A stretch of 64,000 nt of DNA from Phanerochaete sordida. Taxonomy: Eukaryota; Basidiomycota; Agaricomycetes; Polyporales; Phanerochaetaceae. Location: assembly GCA_019973155.2 (NCBI GenBank), contig BPQB01000023.1:186001-250000 (forward strand). Direction: 5' to 3'. The notes under the pieces were generated by a model that did not search any database, was not told the DNA's origin, and was given only the letters and a program-made list of their open reading frames with translations. Numbering within the stretch: position 1 is the stretch's first letter; every line of letters begins with the position of its first letter. A program made the translations under genes and the position numbers. This document shows positions 46,085-58,071 of the stretch, one piece after another.

Positions 46085-46430
46085 CGACGCCGCTCACTGC
46101 AAGCTCGCAGCCATGACGCTGCCCTCGTAAGGCGCACGTCTGCGCCTTACGTCAGCGACCAGTGGGAGTACAGCGTGTCGCGCGCCGAGCTCGAGAAGCT
46201 GATCGCATACCGGACGTCAGGAAGGATTGGCGCACGCACGAGGCTGCGCTCAATGCCGAACCGCAGCTCACACTGCTTCCCAGCGCCGCGGGCCGTGGCG
46301 AGTTTACTGCGGGCTTCATGCATCTGCGCAGCAAATGGATGCACAAGGTCGTCTACTGGGTGCTCATTGTTCACAGCTTGCCTGCGCATTTCGCGAAGCT
46401 CCGCGCCCACGACCTTCATATTTGCCCGTA
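46085..46430 (+). pseudogene. Epoxide hydrolase N-terminal relic
   Basis: Follows the EH at 49.3 kb at the DNA level from CAAGCTCGCAGC through DQWEYSVSRAELEKLIA, a frameshift, [16 protein letters not shown] and, with another change, IVHSLPAHFAKL in place of [11 protein letters not shown]. Similarity ends near 46,430 before any catalytic residue. The oxyanion motif is lost. A dead fragment. Confidence 0.8.
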
Positions 46431-47435
46431 GTCCGAACGCCGAGGCCGCACGCGACGACATGGCTGCGCGTACGCCACGCGCACCCCATCACCCTGTACA
46501 CAGAGGGGATGCGTGGCGTTGCGTGTATGCGACACTCCGTGGCGAACACATCAGTCCCATGCGCGCGCACTGGCGGTCCAACACATACCTCTGCGGCTCG
46601 TCCTCGACGCGCAGAAGAGCGCGCACGCTGTTGACGGTCTCGCTCGATGCTTTTCGTTCGGGCTCTTCACGAGAAGTGTCGCCCTGGTCGGCCCGACGCC
46701 ACTGCCATGGCCCTGCGCAGCAGTGGGAAGCGTTGCGCATCAGACGCCTGCCGGCGTGGGGAGGCCGCCGCGCTCGATGATGTGCTCCAGTGCTGGGTTC
46801 GACACGCCCGCCTGCCAGGCATTGTCGCTCAAGCAGTCTGGTGGGAGAAATTCTGCACTGTGGCGATGACAACCTAAAAAAATGGCAATATGCAATAGTG
46901 TCGGGTCGATTGTATCGGACTCACATGGTGACCGGTTGACCGGTGACAGTTCGTGGCCATTGCCAACCTCCGGTGTTGCGCTGCCGCACGATTGACGCGC
47001 CGCGCGGGCGCGTCGGCGCGTCCATTATTGTACGTCATCAGCTGCAGGGCAAGGCAAGGCAAGGGCACGAAGTGCTCGTCCCATAGCGAACATCAGAAGC
47101 TTAGCTTCAGCTTCCAGCCTATTATCTCCAAATAGTACGCATCGGCTGCAGGCAGCTCACTGGCGCCGGGTTGAGGTTAAGAACAGCGACACCCGCCGGA
47201 TTAATCCTCTCCGTTTCGCGCAGTGCTCTGGGACCCGACGCTCGCGATGGGAAGTGTGTCCTTACTGATATTCGGCATTCTGCACTGCTGCCCACCTGAT
47301 GAGCCAGAAAAATAGATGAGACAAGCAGATGAATTAAAACTACACCCGAGATAGACAGCCTACAGGCGCGATGTGCCCACCCGAGGGCCACGGGGACCCG
47401 CGCTCCGCTCCAGCATCTGCACCGAAGGTGGCTGA
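46431..47435. other. No supported gene
   Basis: Moderately GC-rich. Open frames at 46,489-46,877 on both strands look compositional. A short direct repeat GGCAAGGCAAGGCAAGG lies near 47,048. Nothing assigned. Confidence 0.4.
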
Positions 47436-47467
47436 CTAGCGTGCATCAAGCTGCCTTGCACCGGGAG

Positions 47468-47992
47468 CTACTGTTCCTCTGGCGCGTGCACCAGAGGTGT
47501 CTGCCGTGGTATGCCTTGCTCCCCGCTCTCCAAAGTAGGCGGGCGCGGTGCGTTGCCAGTGGTCTGTGCAGCAGCCGCTTCGTCGTTCGTGCGCTGCAGC
47601 TGCTGCTGCTGCCACATGGTGTAGAGCGCAGCCTGCTGTTTCTGCATCCACGCCTGTTGCAGTTGTGGCGTGAAGCTGAGGAGCTTTTTCACAGTCGCAG
47701 AACCTGAGGAGAACTAACGAGATACATATAAGACAGTACTTCCCAATAGACGTCGGTATGGAGGGCGCACCTCCGTCGAATGTCTAGACAGCAGCTGTAT
47801 CATTCCTCTTAGAGTTGTAGGAACGATGTGCGGCGCTCCTGGCGGCGCTGGATATACGGTCTCAGGCTGCTCCGCAAGTGCAGGAGACGGAGGCCGCGAT
47901 GTATTGCGAGCACCTGTATCCATCTGCATATAAACGTTAGCCGCGGACGGTGGATGAATGGGCGAGGCGACGCACTTTTTGACAGGCTTCAC
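47468..47992 (-). CDS. Hypothetical Gln/Pro-rich protein fragment
   Basis: Two minus-strand frames, 47,992-47,714 and 47,692-47,468, could be exons of one gene. The first is proline-rich (MKPVKKCVASPIHPPSAANV, ending RRLLGST). The second is glutamine-rich (LQQAWMQKQQAALYTMW, then QQQQLQR). They are close, in order, and low in complexity, like a disordered region of a fungal regulatory protein. The junction and start are not established, and there is no domain to name. It could also be non-coding. Confidence 0.3.
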
Positions 47993-48092
47993 GGGTGGTA
48001 CACTGGTGGTCGAGTGTCAGAAAAAGGTGGGGTCTTTAAGGCATTTCCTTTGTGCAGTACGCTGAATTAGGTCTTCCTTGTTGCGGCGCGTC

Positions 48093-48741
48093 TCACTGAT
48101 GGAGCTCTGCGTCGTAAGCCATGTACGTGCCCCAGACGCGGACAAAAGCAGGTCCTAGCTCGAGGACGCTGCTATTGTCAGCTAATACCAACGACCGCGC
48201 CGCGAGGAGCATCTGATTGGACCCATAGACGCAGCCACACCGTACAGCAACGCCAATCAAGGGCCGTCCACCTGCGACGCCTCGCCTGGCCCATTCATCG
48301 TTATTTCCATCAATCGGCCCAAGCTGGGGAATGTGGGTGACCTTGTGCGTGTCGTATGGCAGTGGGTACAAGAAAACAAGAACAACGTACACAGAAGGCA
48401 AGTCAGAGCGCTCCGCCCGCATTAGGCTTGGGTCGTCACTTCACGCAGAACTGCGCTAGTCGGAATAAGCTCCCAGCGAATCACAGCACGAGCAGAAGAC
48501 TGGCACCTCACCAACACGTCAGTCAGCACAGGAAAAAAGTCATTTCGCAGAGCAGCGCCTACATTACAGGGCTGCGGATCTGAGGTATGACGGAAAGCCG
48601 CAGGCTACTGCCCTCCCTGGCACGTGAGAAATTCACGCGCTGCGCAGACGGCCGCTGCTCGTCCTGCAAAGCAAGAAACGGTAGTCCAAGGACCTCGTAA
48701 ACATTAGCAATGTACGGGTAGTCTTCTGAGCGTCCGTACAT
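48093..48741 (-). CDS. Hypothetical protein, unassigned
   Basis: Minus-strand frames at 48,741-48,559 (MYGRSEDYPYIANVYEVLGL) and 48,422-48,093 (GPIDGNNDEWARRGVAGGRP, ending YDAELHQ) look more protein-like than their surroundings and share orientation. I could not place a splice that joins them with certainty, and I recognise no family. Possibly upstream exons of the Gln-rich fragment that follows. Low confidence. Confidence 0.3.
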
Positions 48742-48991
48742 CTAGAGACTTGGGGTTTCCAAGAGCGACCCTCTTCGAGTGGCGATTATTGAAACATAAG
48801 GACGACGCGGAATTACAGTCGTCATCTCGACAGCAGATCCTGCGATTGCATCAGCTCGCTATACAAGCCAGAATCTGAGTGCACCAACGTCACAGCTGAG
48901 ACGATTTTGGTGCCAACCAACTGGTTCAGCAGTAAGAGCTTCGTGGCGTTTACTAACTCGCTGTCGGGTCCCATCAGCGAAATAGCACCCT

Positions 48992-49072
48992 GCCTTGGGG
49001 GCCTTGGTGGCCTTGGTGGCCTTGGGCGGTCTTGAGCAAGCTCGGTAAGACACCTCCCAAGACCGCCCAAGG
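48992..49072. repeat. 9-nt tandem repeat plus perfect 15-bp inverted repeat
   Basis: Four units of GCCTTGGTG type (48,992-49,027). Overlapping the last, CCTTGGGCGGTCTTG (49,020-49,034) is followed 23 nt later by its exact reverse complement (49,058-49,072). A further related stretch, CAAGACACGCCCAAGG, lies near 49,106-49,121. A stable hairpin is expected. Confidence 0.8.
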
Positions 49073-49172
49073 CACCATAAGATATGTCCATTAACCAAGG
49101 CGCCCCAAGACACGCCCAAGGCCGGGTGTCAATTTCCTGATGCCAGCGCCCAGGCCGAGCTGTGTAGCTCCA

Positions 49173-49180
49173 TTACGTCA
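49173..49180 (+). promoter_or_regulatory. TTACGTCA element upstream of EH
   Basis: bZIP-like half-CRE motif, 135-142 nt before the EH start. It recurs in the promoter regions at 30,212 and 40,215. An ATATAT stretch lies at about 49,271. Confidence 0.4.
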
Positions 49181-49314
49181 GCGGCGGGCGAGCGTCGCAC
49201 CTAGCCGCTCTCACGGGGTCTGCATCTTGCTATGACGCGACGCGCCGATACAGTAAGCAGCCTGGGCACCATATATGCGGTGTCGTGTCGCATTGCACCT
49301 CGACTACGACCACC

Positions 49315-50940
49315 ATGTCTGCTACGACGCCCACGCCCTTCAAAATCGCCATCCCCCAGGACGCGCTCGACGCCGCCCAGCGCAAGCTCGCGGCCGCGAC
49401 GCTGCCCCCGCCCGCGCCCCACGGCGGCGACGAGTGGGAGTACGGCGTGCCGCGCGCCGAGCTCGAGAAGCTGCTTGCGCACTGGACGTCGGCGTACGAC
49501 TGGCGCACGCACGAGGCCGCGCTCAACGCGGAGCTCCCGCAGTTCACGCTTCCCATCGACGTCGCGAACCATGGCGAACTCACCGCGCACTTCGTGCACC
49601 AGCGCGCGAAGCGGGCGGGCAAGGCCGTTCCGCTGCTCTTCGTGCACGGCTGGCCGGGGCACTTCGCGGAGGTGCGCAAGATACTGCCCCTGCTGACTAA
49701 TCCCGACGCCGAGACCGACCTCGCGTTTGATGTCGTCGCGCCGAGCCTTCCTGGTTTCGGCTTCTCGAGTGCACCCACGAAGTCTGGATTCGCTATTGAT
49801 CAGTATGCCGAGGTCAGTCGATTCCCAGCTGCTCTGTGTGTGCACTGACACGAGATGGGTTCCAGTTTTGTCACAAAATTATGCTGGCCCTCGGGTACAA
49901 CGAATACGGTACGTCGCGACCTTGCTACTTCAGCTGACATGCGCTGATGACCCGTGTCTCAGTCATCCAAGGCGGAGACTGGGGCTTCATTGTAAGCATC
50001 CCACGACGCGCAGGATCGCCATGCTGACCGCCAATTCAACCTTCGCTTCGCGCTCTCGGCAGATCTGCCACCGGCTCACCCACCTCTACGGCCCGACGCA
50101 TGTGAAAGCGTGGCACACGAACCTTCCCGCGTACGCCATCTCACGCTTCCAACGCGTCTTCCCGCTGTTCTGACGCGCGATTGTAGGGCCCGTCAGCCGA
50201 CCGCGGCGGCCTGGCCGCGCCTCTACCTCGCGCACCTCCTCACGCCCTACACCGAAGCAGACAAGCGCGGCTTCGCGCGCACGCAGTGGTTCCGCGAGCA
50301 CGGTGCGCCCGCCCATCAGTCTCATGCCCGCATCCCTGAGCTGACGCGTCTGCTCGTGCAGGCTACGGCTACTACCTCGAGCAGTCCACGAAGCCGCAGA
50401 CGCTCGCGTACTCGCTCGCCGACTCGCCCGTCGGGCTTCTCGCGTGGATCTACGAGAAGCTCGTCGTGTGGACGGACGCGTACCCGTGGACCCCCGACGA
50501 AGGTGCGCCGCGCCCGTACCTGCGCGACTCGAGCGCGCTGACGCGCCGCCAGTGCTCACGTGGATCCACATCTACGCATTCTCGCACACGCAGGCGAGCT
50601 CGTCGGCCGCGACGAGCGTGCGCATCTACTTCGAGGTCGCGCGCGCGAACGAGCACGCGAAGGTCGCGGACCCCGCGTTCTACAACGCCCGCGTGCCGCT
50701 CGGTGTGAGCGTGTTCCCGCAGGAGATCATCGTCGTGCCCTCGACGTGCGTGTTTCACTTCGTTTTGGGTGCGGAATGAGGTGCTGATGGGCTGGCAGCT
50801 GGCACCACACCCTCGGCTGGCTCGTGTATACGGGCAGGCACGAGCGCGGCGGGCACTTTGCTGCGTACGAGCGCCCGCAGGAGCTCGTCGACGACATTAG
50901 GAAGACGTTCTCGACGCCGGAGGTGAAGGCGAGGCTCTGA
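49315..50940 (+). CDS. Epoxide hydrolase, microsomal type
   Basis: Complete: 49315..49812, 49866..49908, 49963..49991, 50063..50130, 50187..50302, 50362..50502, 50553..50745, 50799..50940; 409 residues. EHN domain ([17 protein letters not shown] to [15 protein letters not shown]), [11 protein letters not shown] oxyanion motif, nucleophile in [76 protein letters not shown], and catalytic His in [11 protein letters not shown]. Splice sites are all GT-AG. It is the donor-like model for the relic at 46.1 kb. Start chosen at [10 protein letters not shown], giving the same exon 1 length as the EH at the left edge. Likely epoxide detoxification. Confidence 0.94.
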
Positions 50941-52449
50941 GCGGGGGCTGCGCTGGTGATTAAGGTGCGCGCTGCGGGGAGTTTTCTCTGTCCCTGCTGA
51001 CACTTTGCTAGAAGTGTAGTAGAAACAGCAAATTACAACTGGCAATTAAGGACATGTACAGTAGCGAACTCGGAAATCCGGACTCCTCTCTTGTCTTCTG
51101 ATTTACGTGCGACACCTCCAAGCTGGGGATCGCCGCTCGCGCGAGATTTTGTCGGATAATATCACCTACGCTCTCTGTTCATGTGACGCTGATGCGCATC
51201 TTTGCACACGTGCTGGAGGATGCGTGCGCTGTAGACGGCTTCGCCAGAAGCCTTCACGATGGTAACATTGCAGCTTCTGCGTACACAATGGCGCGGACTG
51301 GACCCCATTACATAAGACCTTGCAGTGATAGTCGGCAGTCTGGCGTATCTACTGTGGGGATCCAACATGCTGACCATCATCTCCTCCCCAGATGTACGTG
51401 TGAAAATCTCAAAATATTCGTGAATGTTTGCATAGTACGGAACAGTCAGTTTGCGCGCTGATATTGACGATTTTAAAAGGTCGTGGCACAGAAAACGCGC
51501 GCCGGGGGCGAAGAAGGACGTACCTTGAACGCGACCACTCCCGCTCTGAATTGCGCGTCTCAGCGTGGCTGTGCCGATGCTTGTGCCGAGAGGGTGTCGC
51601 GAAGAGACGCGGTTTGTTAGCAGCTTGCTGTGCTGCAGGCGTTATGGAATGGCATTTACCATGCACGTCTCATGCACGTCCCCAAAGTGCCAGCTGGTCG
51701 GCCACAAATACGGTGGGATGGACGGCAAGTGTCGTACCCTCTATGCCGCACATTTTAACAGAGGAAACGTATCGCGTGCGACGTCACTCGAGCGCGCCGC
51801 TCCTCGGCACGCTCTGCAGCGCGTCCAGAACACAACGTGCTGACCGCGTGGCCTTCATAGCGCCTGGCTCTCGAAGATTGCTCGTGTCGATCGTACGTGC
51901 CCGTGAACGTGCATACGATTCTGCAACAGCGACGACCACGTATCTTGAGGCGTTCCCCCTTCCCGTAGAGCTGTGCCTGGTGCTGGACGTCCTCTGGCAG
52001 GTTCTCAGCATGTTATCGGAGCGCCTAGAGGGCGACACGTACGCCAGGTTCGCGACCCTCTCTATGATGCATAGAACGAACATTTCACTAATCACGCTAC
52101 CCCGGTGATATTATATTAGCATCGACTCTGAAGATGAGCGTTGGGATCTCATGGAGGATGAAAGCGGCTGGGATAGCTTAGAGGAGGAGATGGGCACGAG
52201 AGGTGCGCCGGCTGTCCTTGAATCATCTATCTAACTCATGGGCCACGCACTATCATGGAAGACATAATGCTTGTCACAAAGCCCGGACGCACACTAGTTC
52301 GGTTAGCGTTTCTCGCAAAATGCGCCTATGAGCCTGCTTACACTCGCACAGACCGAGCACGGACACCGCGTCAAAGGTTCCTTCGCGTATGTTACCTGAA
52401 TTGTGGTCTGGAAGGATGCACTTCCGCGACTCTACACTGTCTCAACCAG
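50941..52449. other. Upstream region of zinc-finger kinase; 5' exons unresolved
   Basis: Contains a long open frame at 51,428-52,108 whose end (FPLPVELCLVLDVLWQVLSM) and a following acidic stretch at 52,119-52,200 (SIDSEDERWDLMEDESGWD) could be 5' exons of the kinase gene that follows. An odd segment near 51,660-51,760 reads SPKCQLVGHKYGGMDGKCRT. I could not build a continuous model. Confidence 0.4.
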
Positions 52450-54598
52450 ATCTAGGACGGTCGCCATCCTCTCTCTGGTATCCTAACTCCGGCCGTGGCG
52501 ACGATAGTGACTGTGACAGTGACTGCAGCGAACTTGCGGTTGGGAGGAGCGCAGTCGTTCAATACACATGTGGACAGTGCGGGGCAGCGTACCTACATCG
52601 GGACACCACACGTCTACATTTACGCGCCGAACATGCTTCCAAGCGATCAATATTTTCGCCGCGAGGGCAGGTAACGCATTGTCCAGCCGTGTTATGACGT
52701 TACTACTGATTTATCACTGGCAGCAGGGTTTCGAATCTGCGAATATTGAGCCCTCTATTCTTCATCTGGGATCTACATTCGAGGCATACGAGGTGACCTA
52801 CGATACTCATCCACCTCTCAATACTTACGATTATGTTTCAAGAATACTACGAAGGTACTGGCCACCCGCGCATGCAATCTTCTACAGTATTATACCGAGT
52901 TTCATGAGAAGCTGATTTCGACCTGGTACGGCTCCTGCCATCATGGCCGCTCCAAAGCCTCGCAATCTGAATCAGCAGCGATCTCTAGCTATCAGACGAT
53001 TAAGGCCCTTTCCCATCGCTACAATCTTACGTCTTCGACCAGGATTGAGCGCGCTATACACGCATCAAGGCATCGCAAGGATCTACTACACGTGAGTAAA
53101 TGTCGTCAGAGATCGCTCATAACGACTGACACTCATGAGTTCCATCGTAGCTTCTATCGACGTTAGGAGGTTTTGATGAAGAAGTGGTGTTCGGGCTGAA
53201 ATGTGATGAGGGCGTTATTCTGACCGACTTGCGAGGACTTTCTGACGACGAGAAAAACACGCTATTGGATCTTCGAGGGAAGGTAGCTGCAGACATGCTC
53301 GGGTTGTTTGACTTGGTACGAGTTTCATTCTACGCTTGACGCGGAGTCTTGAGCATCATTTGTGCCTACCAGGTTCTATGCCCCCAGTATAGCATTTTGC
53401 CAGACACTCTGCCATTTCAAGCCATACGATCGATCGATTCCGACGAATTTCTACACGCTCTGAAGCGCTTGTTCGTGCGCCTTTGCGAAGCGTCACTGCA
53501 GCTCCCGGACGCGCTGTGTCTAGCAAATGTCCAGGTCGACAATCAACACCCGGTAGATCAGGGATCGTTTGGAATCATCTACAAGGGTATGCTTGGGGGA
53601 AATGCGATCGCTTTGAAGGCAATCCGCATCTTCGCGCAGCGGCAAGACAGCACGAAGGCCCAGAAGGTCGGGTACCTCATAATTGACATCTGTATCACAT
53701 ATACTCATTTAATGGTTGAGAAGGCGTTTTACAGAGAGGTCGCTCTACTTCGCGGCTTGAGTCACAGGAATATCTGTTCAATCATTGGTGTCGATCGGAC
53801 GACATTCTCGGAATCCATCTGCATCGTACTCCCCTGGATGTATTATGGGAATGTTATGAGATATCTAGATCGGGTCGGATGGTCTCAAGAAGATGCCATA
53901 CACATGGTGCGTATGAGACCTTTACTGTACTATGATAGACCTGACTGAGACACTAGATCTGTCAAGTGGCTGCTGGCTTGGCATATTTGCACTCTCAAGG
54001 TATTGTACACGGAGATTTACACGTAGTAAGCACCCCAAGACTGGGTTGCCGACGCGCTTGCGCAACTAATCAGAGTATCGTGTAGGGAAATATCCTTGTA
54101 GACACATCGAAGATTGCTGTGCTGGCCGACTTTGGGCTCTCAAACTTTGCAGACGCAGGAGCGAGCTGCAGCACCGCGCAGCCCGGCGCGACGCGCTGCA
54201 TGGCGCCAGAAATCTTCCATCCTGCGCGCTTCGACCTCCCACGTAGTCAGCACACACCTGCAAGCGACATGTACTCATTTGCTCAGGTATGTTGGCAGGT
54301 GAGCATTCCTCCGTTTGGGGCTCTCGAAGAATGCCACGACCGCTGACATGATTCGCCCTAGATATATACCGGCAATATTCCGTTCCCGACATTAGCAACA
54401 GTTCAAGTGACGTACGCCATTCTTGAGGGAGAGATACAAGACAGGGGGCAATCGACACGCCCTTTCCCTGACTTCCTATGGGACACAATGCTCGAGTGCT
54501 GGCGCTACGAGCCCTCCACCCGTCCTGCGGCGAACGAAGTACGAGATCCGCTTCAGATTCCTCTAAATCCGTACAGTGTATTGTCTTTCCCTTGGTAG
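52450..54598 (+). CDS. C2H2 zinc finger - TKL-like kinase
   Basis: Exons from the finger onward: <52450..52670, 52724..52792, 52843..52925, 52989..53091, 53151..53315, 53373..53666, 53724..53906, 53957..54025, 54086..54298, 54362..54598; phases consistent. The finger is CGQCGAAYL...HLRAEH (C-x2-C-x12-H-x4-H), preceded by an Asp/Ser-rich stretch. The helical module ends VAADMLGLFDL. Kinase: QGSFGIIYKG, IALK, HGDLH, ADFG, MAPE; C-lobe ends LECWRYEPSTRP with a short tail to TAG at 54,596. All catalytic residues are present. The 5' exons are uncertain. Its closest architecture is the kinase at 23.9 kb. Substrates unknown. Confidence 0.85.
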
Positions 54599-54719
54599 GA
54601 AGCATGTCGAATGACCGCTGTGACTGTACATCGACATATCTCATACACCTGACCCTTCTATATTTGCGCCCTTCTTCTTGATAATCGGAGCACTGCTCAG
54701 GTAATATATCTCAGCCTGA

Positions 54720-55307
54720 AGATGTGGTCAGCTCGGTCATTCGGGCCAGGGCAGTCTTCAAACTCATCAGGGATTTCCGGCTATAATCCATGTGTGCCCT
54801 GAGTATGCGCTCCGCTTCCGTGTGGTTTGGGCTGAAGCGATACAGCACGTGTACGAGGACCCTCTGCGGGGCTCAGCACGGCAGTGAGCGCTCGAGTCCC
54901 GCGACGCTCTCGCCGACGCCCTTGTGTCCTGAGATGTAGATCGTGTGCGCGTTCGGCGTACGGCGCGCGAGTGTGTGCATCTCGCACCCGAGGCCACCCT
55001 CGAGATGCACGCAACGGACTGCCCGTTCGACGTGCGGATGGGCCTTCAGCAGCGCGGAGACCGCGCGTGTGTGTCGCGTTGTGCAAAGGCACGCCTTGCG
55101 GTACACGAGCGGCGTGCCGATGCGCAGCCATTGCTTGCACACCCGCAGCATCACCGCGCAGGCGGCAGTCCCCGCGCCGCTGCTTCCAGTATGCATCCAG
55201 TGTGGGCAGCCGTCGGCTGGAAAGGCGAGAAAGACGGAGTCGGGAACAGTTCTGACGAGGACGATAATCTCGCGTATGATCTCTTCGGGGAGTCTGAGGC
55301 TGCCCAT
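54720..55307 (-). pseudogene. F-box protein pseudogene
   Basis: Begins MGSLRLPEEIIREIIVLV at 55,307 and follows the F-box family of the gene at 5.9 kb (VCKQWLRIGTPLVY, VRCVHLEGGLG, GESVAGLERSLPC). A TGA at 54,873-54,875 interrupts it. Downstream the same frame stays open and family-like (RVLVHVLYRFSPNHTEAERI) for about 50 codons. So it carries a single in-frame stop, probably a recent pseudogene unless the region is spliced out. Confidence 0.7.
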
Positions 55308-55380
55308 GGTAAACGATCAAACGCTACCGCGCTAACTGGGAGCTGGTCGCAGGTCTTCTATATCTGTGGATATGTCTCAG

Positions 55381-55788
55381 TTAATGACCACCGCGCAGCG
55401 GAATTGCGGTAGTCGCGCGCACAGGCACATTAATTCCGAGTAATACAGGGACATGACATTCGGTGCCAGCTCGAGAAGGTCGTACACGGCGTCGTAGATC
55501 TCTGCGTATGACACCCAGCAATACTGCCAGCTTGTCTAGGGAACGTAAGCAGACATACTTGTAGAGCGGGGAGAGACCGATGCGATGCCATGTTTTGCAT
55601 ATTAGCGGAGAATTTGTAGCCGACACCGTCTTGTGTGGGTCGGCGTAGCTGGCTCCAAATTCCCCAGAACGCCTGTGCGAAGGAAAGCTGAGCAGCGCGT
55701 CGTGTTCGGCCTGTAAGACGTGGCGTAGTACTTCTCGTATGACTTCTTCTGAAGGCCCGACGTGTGCGACTCGACGACGTGAAGCCAT
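55381..55788 (-). CDS. F-box protein fragment
   Basis: Starts MASRRRVAHVGPSEEVIREV at 55,788, with ICKTWHRIGLSPLYKYVCLR, the pattern of an F-box followed by the first segment of the Agaricomycete F-box family. The frame closes at 55,381 after about 135 residues, less than half the family length. No clear continuing exon was found in the next 60 bp, where the pseudogene above begins. Probably a truncated gene; an undetected intron is possible. Confidence 0.5.
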   Translation of the reverse strand: MASRRRVAHVGPSEEVIREVLRHVLQAEHDALLSFPSHRRSGEFGASYADPHKTVSATNSPLICKTWHRIGLSPLYKYVCLRSLDKLAVLLGVIRRDLRRRVRPSRAGTECHVPVLLGINVPVRATTAIPLRGGH

Positions 55789-57658
55789 TGTTCTGCGACT
55801 TGCAAGGTGGTGGTGTGAGCACATGGGGAACAAATGAACCCTGGCGCAAGGCAGAGACAAGTGCTAGTCACATTTTGCGAGAACGTGCGTTGGTCACCCA
55901 AACATGTGATTGAAGCGCGGGAGGCAGACTGCCTCGGTACGAGATACGAAATGCAGAATATGGCTGTCGGACGTCGGAAATAAATCAAAACAAGAAATCC
56001 CCTCGCTCCGCTCCGGTGAGGAGACGAATTTACAAAGAGACGCTTTTGCTTCTGTCCAGCCGGAAGGCCGACTAAACGGTCCAAGTCCAACAGCACAACA
56101 TCGGCAGTAGAGGGTCAAACAACGTTAGACACTGCTAGATATTGTTGTGAGGAGCGCACGATAGCCTGAGTCCCACTGGCAGTGCTGCGTCGACCAAAAT
56201 ACCGCGAACCTCTTGTTCTGATCTGATCTTATCGCACCGTCTGTTATTGATCGCTGCTCATGCAGGCATTGCAGATAACCAGACATGTTGTGTTAGACCG
56301 CGCGAGGTCCGTAGACCACAAAACCCTGCGCGATTCAGGTATCGGAAAATTAGGCCCCACTGGCAGACATCACCACTGCATGAACACGATCCGAATGAAA
56401 TATCATTAGGTGTACGGGGGCGGCGGAGTACAATACATGCAGTAGCGAGCCTGCGGAATGACCACCTAAGCGGGCATAAAGCGCGATGCCGGCCTCCGTC
56501 ATCCAGGCCGCGGAGCAGTCCAATCTTGAGCCTGGAGGGGTGATAGTGGCACTCATGGTGCGTACAACGGCCCGGATGGCTGCATATGCTAAGCGTGCTT
56601 CCAGGAATTGCGGTACGCACCTGCTGACACGAGGGTAGTATCAGGAACGACGACGAGCCCGCATGGCCGTGTAGTACCTCGGTCCCTGTATTAAAGGATC
56701 AGCGCTCATCGAGTCGTATAAGGTGGGCACGCACCCGGAATCTCGTCAATCCAGTACCCGTGCACGCCCTCCAAAACGTGTCAGTGGGACTTGACGGTGC
56801 TCGTGTTTACGTTGAGCATACTGAGCGAGAATGTCAGAACGGCCAAGAGAGGTAAATTGAGTGCGCAGGGAGTGCTTACCATGGTTGGTACGCTTTGCGG
56901 CTCACGTCATGGTGCTTCGCGGGCAGCAATCAGCCTGTCGAGCTATCGTTCGAGCCTGGCGCAAAGAAAGCCGGCGCAACGCGACGCAGAGCGGCAGCGC
57001 CTTGCGCCGCTGGCGCGTGCGTTCTGTGAGTGAGGCGAGCGGCGCTGCGATCGCGTCGCCCGCGCGATGGACGTCGCCCTCGGGCCTCGGCCGTGCGCTC
57101 CATATCCATGGCCTCCAGGTCCTGCGCGCCGAGGGCGTGGAAGACGGGGGCACCACGAGCTCGCGATTGCTTCGGCAGCCACTACCAGTCTTGTCGTGTA
57201 GACGCAGACAATGTTGGAGACACGCCGCAATATGCTGTCGCCATGCAGCTGGCTGGCCTGGCTGGGCAGGGTCGAGTAGCATGTTGCGGAGGTCGAGCAC
57301 GAAGCTCATCGCGAGCGCCGCCGCGAGCCCGTGTGCGGTGGCGGCTGGAGTGCGCGGATCGAGCTGTTCGGCTGTATTGCCGCGCCCCTGCGGGGCCACG
57401 AATGAGCATTAGTAAAGCGATGAGAGCAGTCTCGGAAACATTGGAAGGACATACCACTGCTGGAAACCAGAACGGACGTTCGAGGCGTAGTGAGGTGACG
57501 GAGGGAAGAGGAGGGGGAGACCGCCTGCCGTGGACCTATTCATTTTAACTCAAGAAAATTGCGGTCGGATCGCCACGTCGCAGGCCGCGCGCGTGCGTGA
57601 CCGCAGTGGATGATTGGACGTACGAGACCCGGGTTCGGGACCGGAGTGGGTAGGGCGG
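55789..57658. other. Region of weak and decayed coding sequence
   Basis: On the minus strand near 57,399-57,240 the frame ATAHGLAAALAMSFVLDLRNM resembles the C-terminal helix and tail of fungal multi-pass membrane proteins. I could not extend it into a gene with intact helices upstream or downstream. The rest (56.1-56.9 kb) shows only short frames. Probably a gene relic plus intergenic DNA. Confidence 0.35.
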
Positions 57659-57666
57659 TATATAAG
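57659..57666 (+). promoter_or_regulatory. TATA box of SH3-kinase gene
   Basis: TATATAAG in a GC-rich context (GGGCGGTATATAAGCTGG), 124 nt before an ATG at 57,790 and 406 nt before the SH3 frame's ATG at 58,072. Confidence 0.65.
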
Positions 57667-58071
57667 CTGGCTGAGGTTCAGACGGGCATCCCAGGTCAAT
57701 AGACCTCGCGACGCACAGTTGAATGGAATTGTTACTTACGGTCGATGTGCATAATAATAGAGTAATCCTGATATCGAGCGGTCATCCAGATGGGGAAAGA
57801 CGCATCAAATGATGGCGGGAGGGTGTGGCAGTGCTACGGGTCAGATATCACGCCTTCGCACAACACTCATCTTCCGCTCGTTGTCCATCGCACCCAAGTT
57901 GTCGCCACTGCCAGGCTCTTGGACTATCTTTAACTCAATCTTCGCCAAATTCAATATTCAAAAAACTCCCCAGGAACCGGCCGGGGCTGTCTACACGGAA
58001 ACGCACGCGACTTGCCTACCTTGGCTTGACAGCAACCAGACCAGGAAGCGATCGACTAGCCCCGTGCGGAT

